DNA of 64,000 nt from NCBI GenBank assembly GCA_032622095.1, contig CP136066.1, positions 111,747,319 through 111,811,318 on the forward strand, written 5' to 3'. Source of the DNA: Siphonodentalium dalli (taxonomy: Eukaryota; Mollusca; Scaphopoda; Gadilida; Siphonodentaliidae). Below are positions 1 to 10,983 of this stretch, piece by piece (positions within the stretch are counted from its first letter, which is position 1; every line of letters begins with the position of its first letter). Below the pieces are notes generated by a model, which had not been told where the DNA came from, ran no database searches, and saw only the letters and a program-made list of their open reading frames with translations. Made by a program: the position numbers and the translations under genes.

Positions 1-95
1 TCATTTCCGAAAAAATTGACACATCGTGTTTAATGTTAAACCGGAAATTATACCACACTTCAGTTAGGTCAGAGCTGAATCAAATTAATTTTGTC

Positions 96-350
96 ATGTT
101 TTATTCAATAAAACAATAAATTACAATACATGTATATTCTAATATTAGGTACATAGTTTTATTATTTTATAGTACATTACAAACAAGGAGAAGAAGTCCG
201 GGAGGGGGGGCGGTATTCATATTTATTTTGAGCAAAGTTGAAAAGAAAATGAAAAAATAAAATAAAATGAAAAGCCACCCACCGGCCACTATTTTTTTCT
301 TGCATGTCACCAGAAACACAGGTATATTCTGTTTTGGCCTAATAAATAGG
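96..350. repeat. Dispersed repeat copy (family A), inverted relative to the copy at 16983-17225
   Basis: This stretch is the diverged reverse complement of 16983-17225. Shared landmarks are the TTTTATTCAATAAAACA word, the run of AAAATAAAATAAAATG, the block GCCACCCACC, and the end word GTCACCAGAAACACAGG. The same end word occurs at about 9749. No protein coding is visible, so this looks like a non-autonomous interspersed repeat; its class is not determined. Confidence 0.7.
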
Positions 351-1749
351 ACTTGCATTCTATTTTGATCAAATCTGGTCCATACGTGTATATGCTAGTT
401 TAATTTTTGGTTGACTCTATGTAGTTAATTTTTCACTAGGTGATTCTAGATATGCAATTGTTTGGCTTAGACTGATGAACACACTTACATGTACATAGAC
501 AATTTAACTTCAACACGGTTTTCTTATACTAACACTCAGAGTTTCATTAGTTAGTTACTCCAAAACCTGATCATAATCTGATAATTACATAACTCTATGA
601 TGATAAATCATTACCAGTACCAATACAATACTGGTAGCCTGCATCCGGGGCAGCTCGTCCCAGGGCCACCTCGGTCCAGACAGTTTTTAGGGTGAGCTGG
701 CCCAGCATTTATGGCCGAGTTGGCCCGGGAATTGAATTTGTGTTAAGTTAAGATATATTTATATATTAATTACTTAAGTTCAGACGATGATATATTTCAG
801 AGTTTTGTCCATCAATTTCGATAGTTAGATTACTTTGTTTACAAAGGTAATAGCCAGTAATCACATTAGTCGGTTTGAACGAGAAACCGGCAAATTCATA
901 AATAACAATAATGAACTGTTTTCACATTCTCTTATTCTCTATGAGTTCAAATTCAAATTGTTTATTTGGTATAGAATCCAATATTAGATTATTACCAACA
1001 CATATAAAGAACATAACAAAAGGACATTTACATCAATACATGTATACAATCAAGTACATAAATACACAAAGTGAAAGTGTAGGTTAGAGTATTCATGAGT
1101 TATCAAACTTTCTAATTAGAATAGAGGTTTGGGTGGATCTTACTGATATTAAATACATGTTTGCCAATATCTTGTTATATTTTGATAACATCACAAGAGC
1201 AGGTTTCAGTTCGCAAGCTCATTCCTTTTTTTATACATTTTGTAAACTCCCATCATACATATTTTCTTTATGGATGTGTCAACTTCATTTGGACTTAATA
1301 TGAAAATAACTTTTTCATCATCGCTATAGTTACTAAATTCTGGAATATTAGACTGAATTTTTCTCAAGCATTGTCTTCCTCTCACGGTTTAGGGGCTTAC
1401 AGTCTATAATAAAAATGCTTTTCATCCTCCACTCCATTCTTACAGATAGAACTTCATCTCACTATCTCTGGGTTAATTTTTGGGAAACCCTTAGAAGTTA
1501 TTATTGTCCTCATTCCTATCAAAACAATATACGCAGGTTGTTTACACAGTAACCAATCAGCTAATCACACCTCACACTTCAGATATATATATAAGCAGTG
1601 CAATGATTATCGGATATCATATCGTGCTCCTGTCGCTCGACGGGAAGATCCGTATTATCCCTTAGGCGGAGCCAGCCCGGGGCAAGTTGGCTCGGGACGA
1701 CCTGCATGGCCCAGGTCGACTGGACCGAGTTGGCCCTTGGTTTCTGGTA
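351..1749. other. Non-coding stretch with a weak inverted repeat pair
   Basis: No gene is visible. About 655-690 and 1708-1740 are GC-rich blocks that match as inverted copies around GGACCGAG(T/G)TGGCCC, and could be the diverged ends of an old element of about 1.1 kb. The interior is AT-rich and unrecognised. No MESD exon could be found here on the minus strand. Confidence 0.4.
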
Positions 1750-3174
1750 GCTTCTTCTTCTTGTTCATATGTTCCCCCGTTGATTTGTCGAGGCACTCCG
1801 GTTATGGATGAATTTTGACTTTGCAGTCCACAAGTCTTTATCCTTGAATAATAGGCCTAATAGAATCCTCACAATTGCCTGTACATCATAGAGTTAGATA
1901 GTCGAATGTCACATTGAGCTCACAGCGGGGACTGCGAGAGTTTGGAAGCCACTTTTCCTTTTGACCTTAAGGATCGCAAATCTTCTTGAGTGGATCTGAT
2001 AGAGATACTCTCTTGAGTAGAGTTCAATCAGGGTGGGAGTGTCTTCTGCCCAGTCGATAGTGTCATCAGGAATGTCTGGATGGGTGTGGTCTAGAAGCAG
2101 TTGTGTAAGGTTTGCCGGGTTATGGAGAAGTAGTGGAGAATCGATTTTGGGAAGTACTGATTGGAGTCTGATTCGCAGTTTGGAGCGCTCCTTTTCATAA
2201 GTAGGGCAGGTCGCAATGACGTGTTCTCTGTCTTCTGCCGCCAGGTTGCAGGTAGGGCATGTCGGATTTACTTTATGTTGGTTGAAAACAGCCTTGTTTG
2301 CTTTTAGAGTGTAGGTACCGGAGAGGAATTTTGCCTTCACCTCTGCTCTTCTGGCATCATAGATGCTTGGTCTGACATGTTTGTAGATACTATGGACGGA
2401 ATTCCAATGGAGACTTTCTGGGTTAAGGTATCTAAGTGTTGACTTTGTAGGAATGTCATTTTTCCATTGTGTGGAGATGTTTTCCTTAACCGCTTCTTCA
2501 AGTAGTGAATGCCAGGTAGCCTTGCTGGGGGGGTGTTCGATGATGGAAAATGCTGACGGTAGATAATATTTTATAAGAAGCCTCCTGATGTTTGAGAACC
2601 AACTCTTGTCTTCTAGGTTTCTAGACGTAAGCTGTCTGCAGGCAATTTTATGCTCTATAGATTCTGGGGAGCTGGCGATCCGGAGAAATAGGTTCAACAT
2701 ATTCTTGTGAATGATAGTGGAAATAGGTGGGATGCCTAGGAGTAATTTAACTGCTGTTGATGAGGTCCTCTTGGGTAGGTTCTGTATCTGACGTAAGATT
2801 TTGTCTTGGAAGCTGTCAAGTTTATTGTAGTGTGTTGTGGCGAGTTCCATTGCTTCCAACCCGTATACTATACGCGGGACTACATAAGTTTTCCATAGCT
2901 GAACCTTGACTGTCTGGGTGACGCCAGTTCTTCCATGGAATCCTGATCCCATTAGTGAGTAAGCGGTACGACGTCCAAGTGCAATCTTTCCTTCGATGTC
3001 TGGTTTGCGCTTCCGGTCTCTCAGTATTCCGAGGTGTTTAGTCTGCGGTGGCTGGGGAATTTCTTGGCCAAAGATGAAGAGATTTTCTGTGAGTTTTGCG
3101 TTATAGACTAAGCAGTTGCTCTTAGGAGCGTTGATTTTATATCTGTTATTGGTTGAGAAGTCCTCTACTGTAGC
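1750..3174 (-). pseudogene. 5'-truncated non-LTR retrotransposon (LINE), 3' part of the reverse transcriptase ORF
   Basis: On the minus strand an open frame runs from the codon after a stop at 3175-3177 down to a stop at 1909, about 421 residues. The apparent ATG at 2952 is internal. The translation looks like the end of a LINE ORF2. First comes a piece ending TKHLGI, as found just after the RT palm. Then comes a thumb-like segment (WKTYVVPRIVYGLEAM, DSFQDKILRQIQNLP). Near the C-terminus is a zinc-knuckle-like C-x2-C-x8-H-x4-C motif (CPTCN...H...C). After the stop a short 3' region ends in a GAAGAAGAAG run near 1751-1763, a common LINE tail form. The catalytic YADD part is missing, so the copy is dead. 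It probably sits in the first intron of MESD in the same orientation. The clade (CR1, Jockey, RTE or other) is not resolved. Confidence 0.8.
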
Positions 3175-3417
3175 CTACCAATGTACCATACACACGTACA
3201 TTAATCGCGATTACCACAGAAATCAATTAAGTTATTAACTTCTACTGGGTGAAACCCACATACGGGGTCAATCCACATAGGGGGCCATATACACAAATTA
3301 AGCTACATACTGCAAACAGTGCAGCCGCCATGATATTATTGGTGGAAAAAATAAATGTGCCACGCCCCCCCTGGCCCAGAATTTGAAGAAATTAGCAGCG
3401 GCACAAAAGTTGCACAC

Positions 3418-3591
3418 CTCCCATTGGTCATACAGCCGTTCTAGATCAGCGTCACTGTAATCTCGTATGTCCTTTTTCTTCCACTTCTCGCTATCTTTAA
3501 CTTCTTTGTCATTACTTTTCCCGTGAATTGTCAAAACTATAAGAAAAGTAACAAAAAATAACACAGCACACTTTTCAAACCGACACGCCAT
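3418..3591 (-). CDS. MESD: MESD exon 1 (LRP receptor chaperone, N-terminal 58 residues, partial gene)
   Basis: MESD (mesoderm development, formerly MESDC2) is an ER chaperone that helps fold LDL-receptor-family proteins such as LRP5/6 in the Wnt pathway. The exon begins at ATG 3591 (MACRFEK...). A hydrophobic signal peptide covers about residues 8-23 (CAVLFFVTFLIVLTI). A charged stretch then leads into KKKDIRDYSDADLERLYDQWE, nearly identical to the conserved start of mature MESD (KKKDIRDYNDAD...QWE in vertebrates, from memory). The open frame continues to 3298 without family resemblance, and a GAG|GTGTGC donor lies at 3417/3418, so the exon ends after QWE. An in-frame ATG at 3606 would add five residues; the 3591 start fits the family better. 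The rest of the gene lies at lower coordinates and was not found in the window. It runs head-to-head with USP8, separated by about 11 kb of transposons. Confidence 0.85.
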
Positions 3592-3637
3592 CCTTAAGTA
3601 TATCATCCAAAATAGGAATAGGAAATGGAAACATAAT

Positions 3638-3661
3638 TTTTTTTTTTTTTTTTTTTTTTTT
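3638..3661. repeat. T homopolymer (24 nt)
   Basis: A run of about 24 T residues lies just upstream of the MESD start, read as poly(A) on the minus strand. It could be a nucleosome-poor promoter element or the tail of an old retroposed copy. No coding sequence is visible between here and 4236. Confidence 0.7.
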
Positions 3662-4980
3662 GCAACGGCGAGACAGGACTGTAGGCTATATCTACAAAAA
3701 TATAAAAGATTTATGTTGAAAATAATTTTAAAATAATACTAGCAAATTTGTCAGAAGGTCGGCAGATTGTTAGAAATTTGCTTATGATCGTTTTGTAATC
3801 CGTTTCATAATCTTGGTTTTTACTTAATTGTTTCGAGCGACGAACGAACCCACCCATATTTATTTCAAGGAAACGGCCGAATTTTGTGTTTTTATTTGCG
3901 TCTTATATGATAACTCTCAGTTTACCTGACCGTTACCTAATCGCATTATGATATGTAAATTGGAAGGTCCATCATAAAGGTAAATATCTTTATGAAATAC
4001 GCATCAAATGAATAAATCTTACTATTCCCTTTTGAATTTGAGTTGTGTATTTTTAGATTTTCATTTATTTTTTGGCAAATAAAATCTCTGGAACAAAAGT
4101 TAAGTTCAACCAACCCTAAATTGGCCAGGCCAAAGCTAAGGCTAAACAAGACATTATGGCATTGGAATGAATGTAAAAAAAAATTAAACAACCACACTGG
4201 GCTAAGTAGATTCTATTAGAATAAAGTGTAATTTATCAGGTCTGGCAAATGTGAGAATACAGCTACAATAGCTGTATTCAGCTAACCTAGCTGTATTCAG
4301 CTATATATTATACTCTCAAAGTGGCTGTTTTTCGATAATAAACTAGAAGCGCTAATTTGCGCATCAAAATTAGGCTACCCTATTCTCCGGTCACCCTCAA
4401 CCAAATCAAAATCGTAGCTTGTGTTCTGACAAAGTGTTGCCTTTTGTCGGCACGACGATGGTGATTATGTGTGAAAACTTACTACGGCAGTCGATGTCGG
4501 TCATAACGGTTAATAACTCTCTTATGCAATGCGGAATACCTTGAAAAATACATTAAATACAATATTTATCGCCGAAGATGGAACATCTTAATCATTCCCG
4601 GAAGTATCAATATGTTGCTGCTAAAACTCAGTTTGGTTGGTGCGTTAAAACAGGTAAAAAGGGGAACATCTCTAGCCAGAGTTTAACCGAGCGAGTTCCA
4701 CTCACTGCTTGAGCTGATTCTCTCCAAAAATATGGAAACGCATACATGTATGTCGAATCGCGAAAATACAAATACCAATGTTATGTTTAGTAAGTTTTCA
4801 CACATTATATATTTTCCCGCCAAAACAGATTGAATAGTTCTGACTCGCTAACGACCAGGACTTCATGTTTGAAATACTTCAGAAATTAGATAAGTCGCAT
4901 TTTCATTTCAGTTGTCCCTATGTTGTGCCATACATTTGCAATAAGCCGCACACTATCTGTATATACCGTTATGAATAGTT

Positions 4981-5060
4981 AGGCCAAATAAAAAAGATAA
5001 TATGTTTCCGTACATCGACCGACCCTAAAAATAACCCGCCGACCCTAATCTTTTTATTGA
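4981..5060. repeat. Dispersed repeat end (GGCCAAATAAAAAAG family), inverted to 6420-6497
   Basis: Starts AGGCCAAATAAAAAAGATAA, then ATGTTTCCG and CCGACCCTAA blocks. The same sequence in reverse orientation closes the interval at 6420-6497 (TTATCTTTTTTATTTGGCCT). Further family ends, more diverged, lie at about 9848, 16983, 52120 and 55365, and perhaps at 10910. The inverted pair lies inside the arms of the foldback element and may mark an older inner inverted repeat. Confidence 0.7.
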
Positions 5061-5460
5061 TATATTGAGAAAAAGCTCATAAATATTGATAATCATTAGG
5101 TGCAAAACACATGGTTTCTAACATAAGCCTGTGATAAGTGACATGAGGTGTGACAGTTGTCTCAAAAGCCACAGGTGTGTGATGGGTTGTGGATTGATAG
5201 GCATGAATCTTGCAATTTTAATTTCAAGAGAGTGGATCTCATGCCTGCTTTACCATTATGCCTTGTTTGGGACTTATGGAACATATTCATGAGTTCCAAA
5301 TAAACATGCATGCCCATTTATTATTTTCTTGACAGCATGAGAAATGTACATTTCCATTTCGTTTGACACTTAATATTCAAACAACATTTTACTGGTACAC
5401 TTCATTGCTTCACCCACCATGTTTCTTTTGCACACATTTAAAAATGCTGGGTGCTATCTA

Positions 5461-5781
5461 AAGGGGTACTGGGGTACTGGGACCATCTCCTTTTATACTC
5501 AAGAGAATATATGCAGCAAATTAATGCATTTGAGCCATGGATTAGTGCCAAATACACTGATGTGTTCTATGAGAACGATGCAAACAACATGGTAATTTAT
5601 ATGACTGGAGTCATAAATTCATTTTCGATATACTTACCATGTTGTTTGCACCATTCATAGAGCACATAAGTGTATTTGGCATTAATACATGCCTCAAATT
5701 CATTCATTTGTTGCATATATTCTGTTGAGTATACAAGGAGATAGTCCTACAAATAACCGGATTCAGGGTACAGTACCCCTT
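5461..5781. mobile_element. Palindromic MITE with TA target duplication (Tc1/mariner-like), nested in the foldback element
   Basis: The ends are AAGGGGTACTG and its complement, flanked by TA on both sides (5459-5460 and 5782-5783). The two halves are inverted copies over roughly 130 bp each: about 5500-5592 matches the reverse complement of about 5634-5735 through blocks such as CAAACAACATGGTAA and ATACACTGATGTGTTCTATG. The short open frame at 5451-5660 is only a by-product of this hairpin. A TA duplication is the hallmark of the Tc1/mariner group. No transposase is present. Confidence 0.85.
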
Positions 5782-6419
5782 TAATATATTATTTTGTTCA
5801 AAATAAATGTTTTGTTTTGATAAACTTGCTTTTATAATTGACACCAACTAATGCTACACAGGTTTTGAAAATGTGCTGAACAGTATATTCGTGTCATGAT
5901 TTCTGTTAGAGGATCTTTGTATAGGTTGCAAGGAAATTTAAAATTAACTGAAGACGAACTGCTGGTGGCTGCCAGACTTTCGGGAACACACTTAAAGTAA
6001 CTGCATTAGTGCTGATCACAAACCCTGTGTACCCTTCAGCAGATTTTCAAAACCTGTGTACCGTAAAATACCCTTCAGCACTTTTATTTGGTGAGTGACC
6101 CCCTTCAGCCCAACTGACATCTTCAACAATCAGGCAGAATATCCCATATGAACAATTCAAATATATAGGTTCTATAATATTTTCGGACAGTCGGAGAATA
6201 TGAAGCCCCATCCCTCTGAGTTTATGGCCAAAATCAGTATGTGAATACTGAAACACACTATTAAGAATAACAGCAAGTTTGATATCTTGTTCAATGTTAA
6301 TGTATATTTCCACAAGTAAAACTTTCCACAAGTAATACAAGTAGGCATTTTATGTCATTTCGGTCGAGGTAGTTCAATATTTCTGCAGCTGGAAAAAAAT
6401 ATAAAAAAATAATAAAAAA

Positions 6420-6497
6420 AAAACATTTCCCTACCTACCTACCCTAATTTTTTCTCTCCGTTATCGGAAACATATTATCTTTTTTATTTGGCCTTAC
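6420..6497. repeat. Dispersed repeat end, inverted partner of 4981-5060
   Basis: Contains CCCTACCTACCTACCCTAA followed by GGAAACATATTATCTTTTTT and ATTTGGCCT, the reverse complement of the 4981 copy. An A-rich run precedes it at about 6394-6423. Confidence 0.7.
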
Positions 6498-6918
6498 CAT
6501 GTATCGCTCATAAACCGCTAGTGGTATGTAATTCTAAATGCTCGATATAGGTACATCATTCTAACGCCCCCTACCGGTTTAGCATCGGGAAGAAGTAAAC
6601 GAGTGTTTGGGATGAATTTGATCTTTATTTTATAAGTTAGTTAATGAATGCATTTGCAGAAAATAGTCCCCAGAATATTTACTGACATCGACCACCGTAG
6701 TAAGTTTTCACACAAAATCAGAATTGCCGTGTCGACAAAAGGCAACACTTTGTCAGAACACAAGCGACTATTTTGATTTGGTTGAGGGTGACCGGAGAAT
6801 ATGGTAGCCTAATTTTGATGCGCAAATTAGCGCTTCTAGTTTATTATCGAAAAACAGCCGGTTTGAGAGTATAATTTATAGCTGAATACAGCTAGGTTAG
6901 CTGAATACAGCTATTGTA

Positions 6919-7304
6919 CTCTTGAGTGCCTAATAAACATACATGTACGATTATTAAAATCGAGGTAAAATTCCCACCTGTACGATCGTTATTTGGTCCT
7001 GTACATTTATTAAATTAACCAACAGAAATAATTCACCAATCTTAAATTGTGTTATTCATAGATAAATGAACTCTTGTTGTTAACAGTGATCAGCATACTG
7101 TAGATTCCCAGACCTGGCTATACATCGAAACTATTTCTGTCACATGGCATCAGTAAACCTGTCAGATGGTGTGTTTTGTTGGGATGTATGGTACTAATAT
7201 TTCCAGTCTGTACATTTATTCCGCCCTGTACTATTATTCAGTTATGCGACTTTTTCCAACCTGTACTATTATTCCACCCTGTACTTTTATTAGGCACTCA
7301 AGAG
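6919..7304. mobile_element. 386-bp TA-flanked MITE inserted into the right arm of the foldback element
   Basis: Perfect 19-bp terminal inverted repeats (CTCTTGAGTGCCTAATAAA) are flanked by TA at 6917-6918 and 7305-7306. Removing the element restores the sequence found, inverted and uninterrupted, in the left foldback arm near 4262-4275. The filled and empty sites are therefore both in this window. Subterminal copies of the CTGTAC(A/T)(T/A)TTATT word occur inside both halves. No coding capacity is seen. Confidence 0.9.
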
Positions 7305-7869
7305 TAGCTGTATTCTCACATTTGCCAGACCTGTTTATTGTTTTATTGAATAAAACATGGAAAAACATGATGTTTACAATAGAGATCAATATTTGCCATG
7401 AATAAGCTTCAGAATGCAAGGAAAGAACTTCACATACATCTATGTACTGCATACGGTAATGGTGATCTTAAAGCCACATGGTAGTTTGAGCTCCAAAATA
7501 GACTTAATAGTATATATGCTTTTGAATTTTTCCCAGGATCGAAATAGGTCGATAAATACTTTATCTACATTTCTATTGAATTCACAAGAATTTAAAGAAA
7601 TACAACTTTAAACACGGTGTTTGGGTCCCAAACAAACAGTCATGTGCAAGACATTGAACAGAATAGAGCATTCCGTGCTAGTCTATTCCTGATATGGTAG
7701 AAATAATTAGTGTTGTTTCACTTCTTTGGGAAAAATTTAAAACAGCTGGAACATGGCTATGGCCATGGACAGTATTTTTATGTAGCCATTAAATATACTA
7801 TATACCGGTAGCATATGTAGCCATTACAAGTATGTTGATATTTTGTTTATTTGTTAATCTATCGTATCA

Positions 7870-8288
7870 CTCCATTGCAGTGGCTATGCCATAATAGCAT
7901 GCTGTGTGAAAGCATGAGTTCCCTGTATGTGAACAATATTCAACCCGCTTAAAAAATCACCACCCAACCACTAATGTTCAATGTTAGCATCCATACTAGT
8001 GTTACACCTTTTAATGACTGCCTATCACAACAACAGAACTCGAATTTAACTTCAGAATGTTGAGAAAATCTATGTCCAAACTCATTTAAATGCTATTAAC
8101 CAATACCCTTTCACATATCAAATTGAGTTAAACGTATATAGGCTCAATCATGAACCATAAGCCTAAAAGACATCGTTTATTCTTGCTTCATGTTCCATAT
8201 TTTCGAGGTAGTCCGTTATTTTGCGATGAAATTCCCGTTTTTGGATGTTTGATGTGTTTTCTGAGCATGCTTTACACAGTTAATTACC
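7870..8288. repeat. Diverged duplicated segment, left part of copy 1 (partner 10345-10740)
   Basis: Blocks such as AAAGCATGAGTTCCCTGTAT, GAACAATATT, GTTGAGAA and CCTAAAAGAC occur in the same order and orientation in 10345-10740. Copy 1 resumes after the piggyBac-like element at 9580 (GCTAATGACTCATTGA) and continues to about 9790. It is an old segmental or interspersed duplication of about 0.6 kb. Its nature is unknown. Confidence 0.7.
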
Positions 8289-9583
8289 TTAACTCTTTCG
8301 CTGCCAAACGCGCATAAATGCGAACTTCGAAGACGCTGCCAATCGCGCATAAATGCGAATTTGGTATGTAGTCTAATGTATGGGATATAACTCTATTCTT
8401 TCTGGCATGTTTGACAGTGTACAATGTATTTATCTGTAGTACTGTTGCGCGCGAACAATTTAAAGCAACAATGTCCTCAAGGTCATGCTATTTCTGACGT
8501 TATGGGAGTACAGTCAGAGCCGGAATATTGCGTCATTATTGTTAGCACGTGGTTATCAGTCGAAAATGGCTGCTCGCAAAAGACTCAGGACTGAAGAAGT
8601 TATTGTTATTACCTCTATACTCTATTGATCGAGGGGCGCCTGTGGCGCATAAGTTACTTATACCTATTATTTATGTGGGCAGTAGCCTCTATAGGGGCGC
8701 ATACGATACTATGGGTGGCGGGATGGAGTGGTGGGTGGGTAACTAACCTCTATACTCTAATGATCGGGTGGCGCCTGCGGCGCATTAGATACTTATACCT
8801 ATTATTTATAATACACCTTGACTGGTTTTGAACAACCCTTGTCTATTGTATCATTTTCCAGTGGTGATTACAGGCAACTAAATTAATTATGCTGGTGAGT
8901 TGACCATGCGTACGCCCGCGTGACCCATATAATTCACATAAATCATCGTAAAACCCAATTTTTCCTGAAATTCAAGATGGCCGTCAAGATCACGTGACTT
9001 ATAAGGGGCGGAGCAGGGTCATACGTCCCCCTGCAGGTATATATATATATGGGTATGGTTATATATATATATCTATATTTGGAATTGTACCTATCAGGGA
9101 ATATTCAAGCAACAAAAGCACGAACTCAACAAAGTGCGCTATTGTATCCCATTTTGCTACAAATAGGTGGCAACTTGCATAAATCCAAGATGGATGCCAA
9201 GGTCACGTGACCTATTTTATGTCCAAAGTGGGTTCATATAGGTTACTCCCGTGTACCTTACTGTTGGACATCGTATAATTGTGTTGAAAATTAGAAAACA
9301 AACAACACACCCATTCATACCCACACAAACTGTACATATACCGGCAAATAGCCACTAATCCAAGATGGCCGCCATTGTCACGTGACCTTGGTGGGCGTGT
9401 CCACGGCGGAATTCGACAGGGTATACCTATGTCTATATACATGTGAAGTTTCAACTAATTATATTAGAAACTGCTTGAGATATAATGTATTACCCATATA
9501 TATCTGAAATACATGGATATATGTACAGGATGCGTGGCACTGGGGGGTACGTCTGTGGTGGCGGGTGGCAGCGAAAGAGTTAA
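8289..9583. mobile_element. piggyBac-like non-autonomous element flanked by TTAA
   Basis: Terminal inverted repeats CTCTTTCGCTGCCA (8293-8306) and TGGCAGCGAAAGAG (9566-9579) are directly flanked by TTAA on each side, the target duplication of the piggyBac superfamily. Length is 1287 bp without the TTAA. A subterminal direct repeat, CGCATAAATGCGAA, occurs twice within 8310-8360. At 8566 an ATG opens MAARKRLRTEEV..., which resembles the start of piggyBac-type transposases, then breaks down, as expected for an internal-deletion derivative. The interior contains two copies of a CTCTATACTCTA(A/T)TGATCG block (about 8613 and 8741), a TA-rich microsatellite (9039-9077) and three AAGATGG...CACGTGAC modules. 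It is inserted in copy 1 of a duplicated segment whose copy 2 lacks it. Confidence 0.8.
8972..9389. repeat. Three AAGATGG + CACGTG modules
   Basis: At about 8972, 9186 and 9361 the sequence reads (T/C)CAAGATGG, followed 5-9 nt later by TCACGTGAC. AAGATGGC(C/G)GC-type words fit the YY1 site and CACGTG is a canonical E-box; both are established animal transcription-factor words. The spacing is about 170-215 bp and the surrounding bases are weakly similar, so the modules may be a decayed tandem repeat. Function is not shown. Confidence 0.6.
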
Positions 9584-10344
9584 TTATGCTAATGACTCAT
9601 TGAGTTAAATTAATGAGTGCAACTAATAGAAAATGGAAGATGGTTTTGCATATTTTTCCAGATGGCACGAAAATAAAACCGGATGCGGACTAATTTTGCA
9701 AAATGAATAAAATGAAAACCGTCGGGAGGACCCAAATAGGGGCGGCGGGTCACCAGAAACACAGGTCTTTTTTTTTTTGGCCCTATCCAGAACCCTGTGT
9801 TGGCTTATAAGTTATGTCATACTCATAGTACTTGTAGTTGTACTTATAAGGCCAAATAAAAAAGTACCTTCGTTTCTGGTAACGGAGGGGGGAAAATTAG
9901 GGTAGGGAGGGGGGTTTAAAACTCTTTTGTTTCCCATAACGCACAAGGTAATAACAGCCCTTAATGTATTGTAGATACAGATATACTATGTAATAATGTA
10001 TATAGTCTATCTAGATATAATATTGTAATGAACTTGCAAGGCACTTTATTTCATATTTTTTTATTTAAGTTTTTATTTAGCATATGACCTGGCAATAACA
10101 GGAGCCAGACTGCCCTTTGTACAAATCTCGCAGGAGTGGCTGTCTTGAATTTTTTGTCTTAGGGAAGCTTTCACCACACCACTACAATCCCCATATTGGA
10201 CACAAAAATACTAAGTCAATACCTCTATAAAACTGATATAGACATTATTCTAGTAGTTGAAATTATTATTTACAAATTATAGTCAGGACTATTATATATG
10301 ATTGATTCTTGGTATAATTTAGTACATGCATGTAGAATTAAGTA
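9584..10344. repeat. Non-coding stretch with dispersed-repeat ends
   Basis: 9584-9790 finishes copy 1 of the duplicated segment and ends with GTCACCAGAAACACAGG and a T-run. 9848-9920 is another family end (GGCCAAATAAAAAAGTACC, then TTTCTGGTAACGGAGG), inverted to the preceding one. 9920-10344 is AT-rich and unrecognised. Confidence 0.6.
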
Positions 10345-10935
10345 GTTATTCCATAATAACATGTTGCGTTAAAGCATGAGTTCCCTGTATGCGAACAATA
10401 TTGACCTGCTAAAAAAATTCCCCACCTCCCAGCACCTTCCCACAAATCATCAATGTTCATACTGGGGTTACATGCTTCAGAGCCTAACTATAAGAAAATT
10501 TAACAACAGATTGTTGAGAATTTGTATGAAATAATCAATTGTCATATATGTCAAAAGCCATTTAATTTCTATTAATCAACACCCCCAAACATAGTTAATA
10601 AACATATTCCATACCCATCAGTCTAAAAGACTTTGGGTTAAAGTTGCCTATTTTTGAGGAATCATGTTTTTGGATGTTTGTTAGCCCACTATATATCCCT
10701 GGTTTGGTGTGTTTTGTGAGTGCGATTTTGCAAGTTAATTAGGCTAATGACTCATTGAATTGAAACCAGCAACTTAAACTAATAGAAACTGGAAGAATAA
10801 AGTCAAGTTGGGAGAATGAGATTGGTAATTTTCAGACTGTCAATTGGGAACTTTGGAATTTTTTTATTTTGCAGGGGTAGGGGGGGGGGGGGGAATTTTA
10901 CCAGAAACAAAGCTATTTTTTTTTTATGCCTAAGT
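10345..10935. repeat. Diverged duplicated segment, copy 2 (no piggyBac-like insertion)
   Basis: Parallels 7870-8288 plus 9580-9790, and reads through the insertion point as GTTAATTAGGCTAATGACTC. It ends in a G-run (10870-10890), ACCAGAAACAAAG and a T-run, matching the end of copy 1. Confidence 0.65.
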
Positions 10936-10983
10936 TATATTAATCTAATGGGGTGGGGTGAGTATAAACTCCATACAGCCTTA

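Larger units (their letters stand above)
4237..7333. mobile_element. Foldback transposon with ~260-bp terminal inverted repeats and a 5-bp target duplication
   Basis: The left arm (4237 to about 4500) is the reverse complement of about 6683-6918 plus 7307-7333. The right arm is split by a later MITE insertion. The outermost bases are CAGGTCTGGCAAATGTGAGA and its complement. The flanking pentamer TTTAT is present immediately outside both ends, a plausible target-site duplication. Shared landmarks inside the arms include TTTGATGCGCAAATTAGCGC and GGCAACACTTTGTCAGAACA. No transposase reading frame is visible, so the element is non-autonomous. Its interior holds a palindromic MITE (5461-5781) and a pair of opposed dispersed-repeat ends (4981-5060, 6420-6497). 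The superfamily is not determined. Confidence 0.85.

Noticed and set aside
1-3300. Search for further MESD exons on the minus strand
   Set aside because: Only repeats and a LINE fragment are visible. The conserved segments that follow QWE in MESD were not found.
8549-8746. ORF beginning MVISRKWLLAKDSG
   Set aside because: It overlaps the piggyBac-like element; the frame at 8566 (MAARKR...) is the one that resembles a protein, and it is itself broken.
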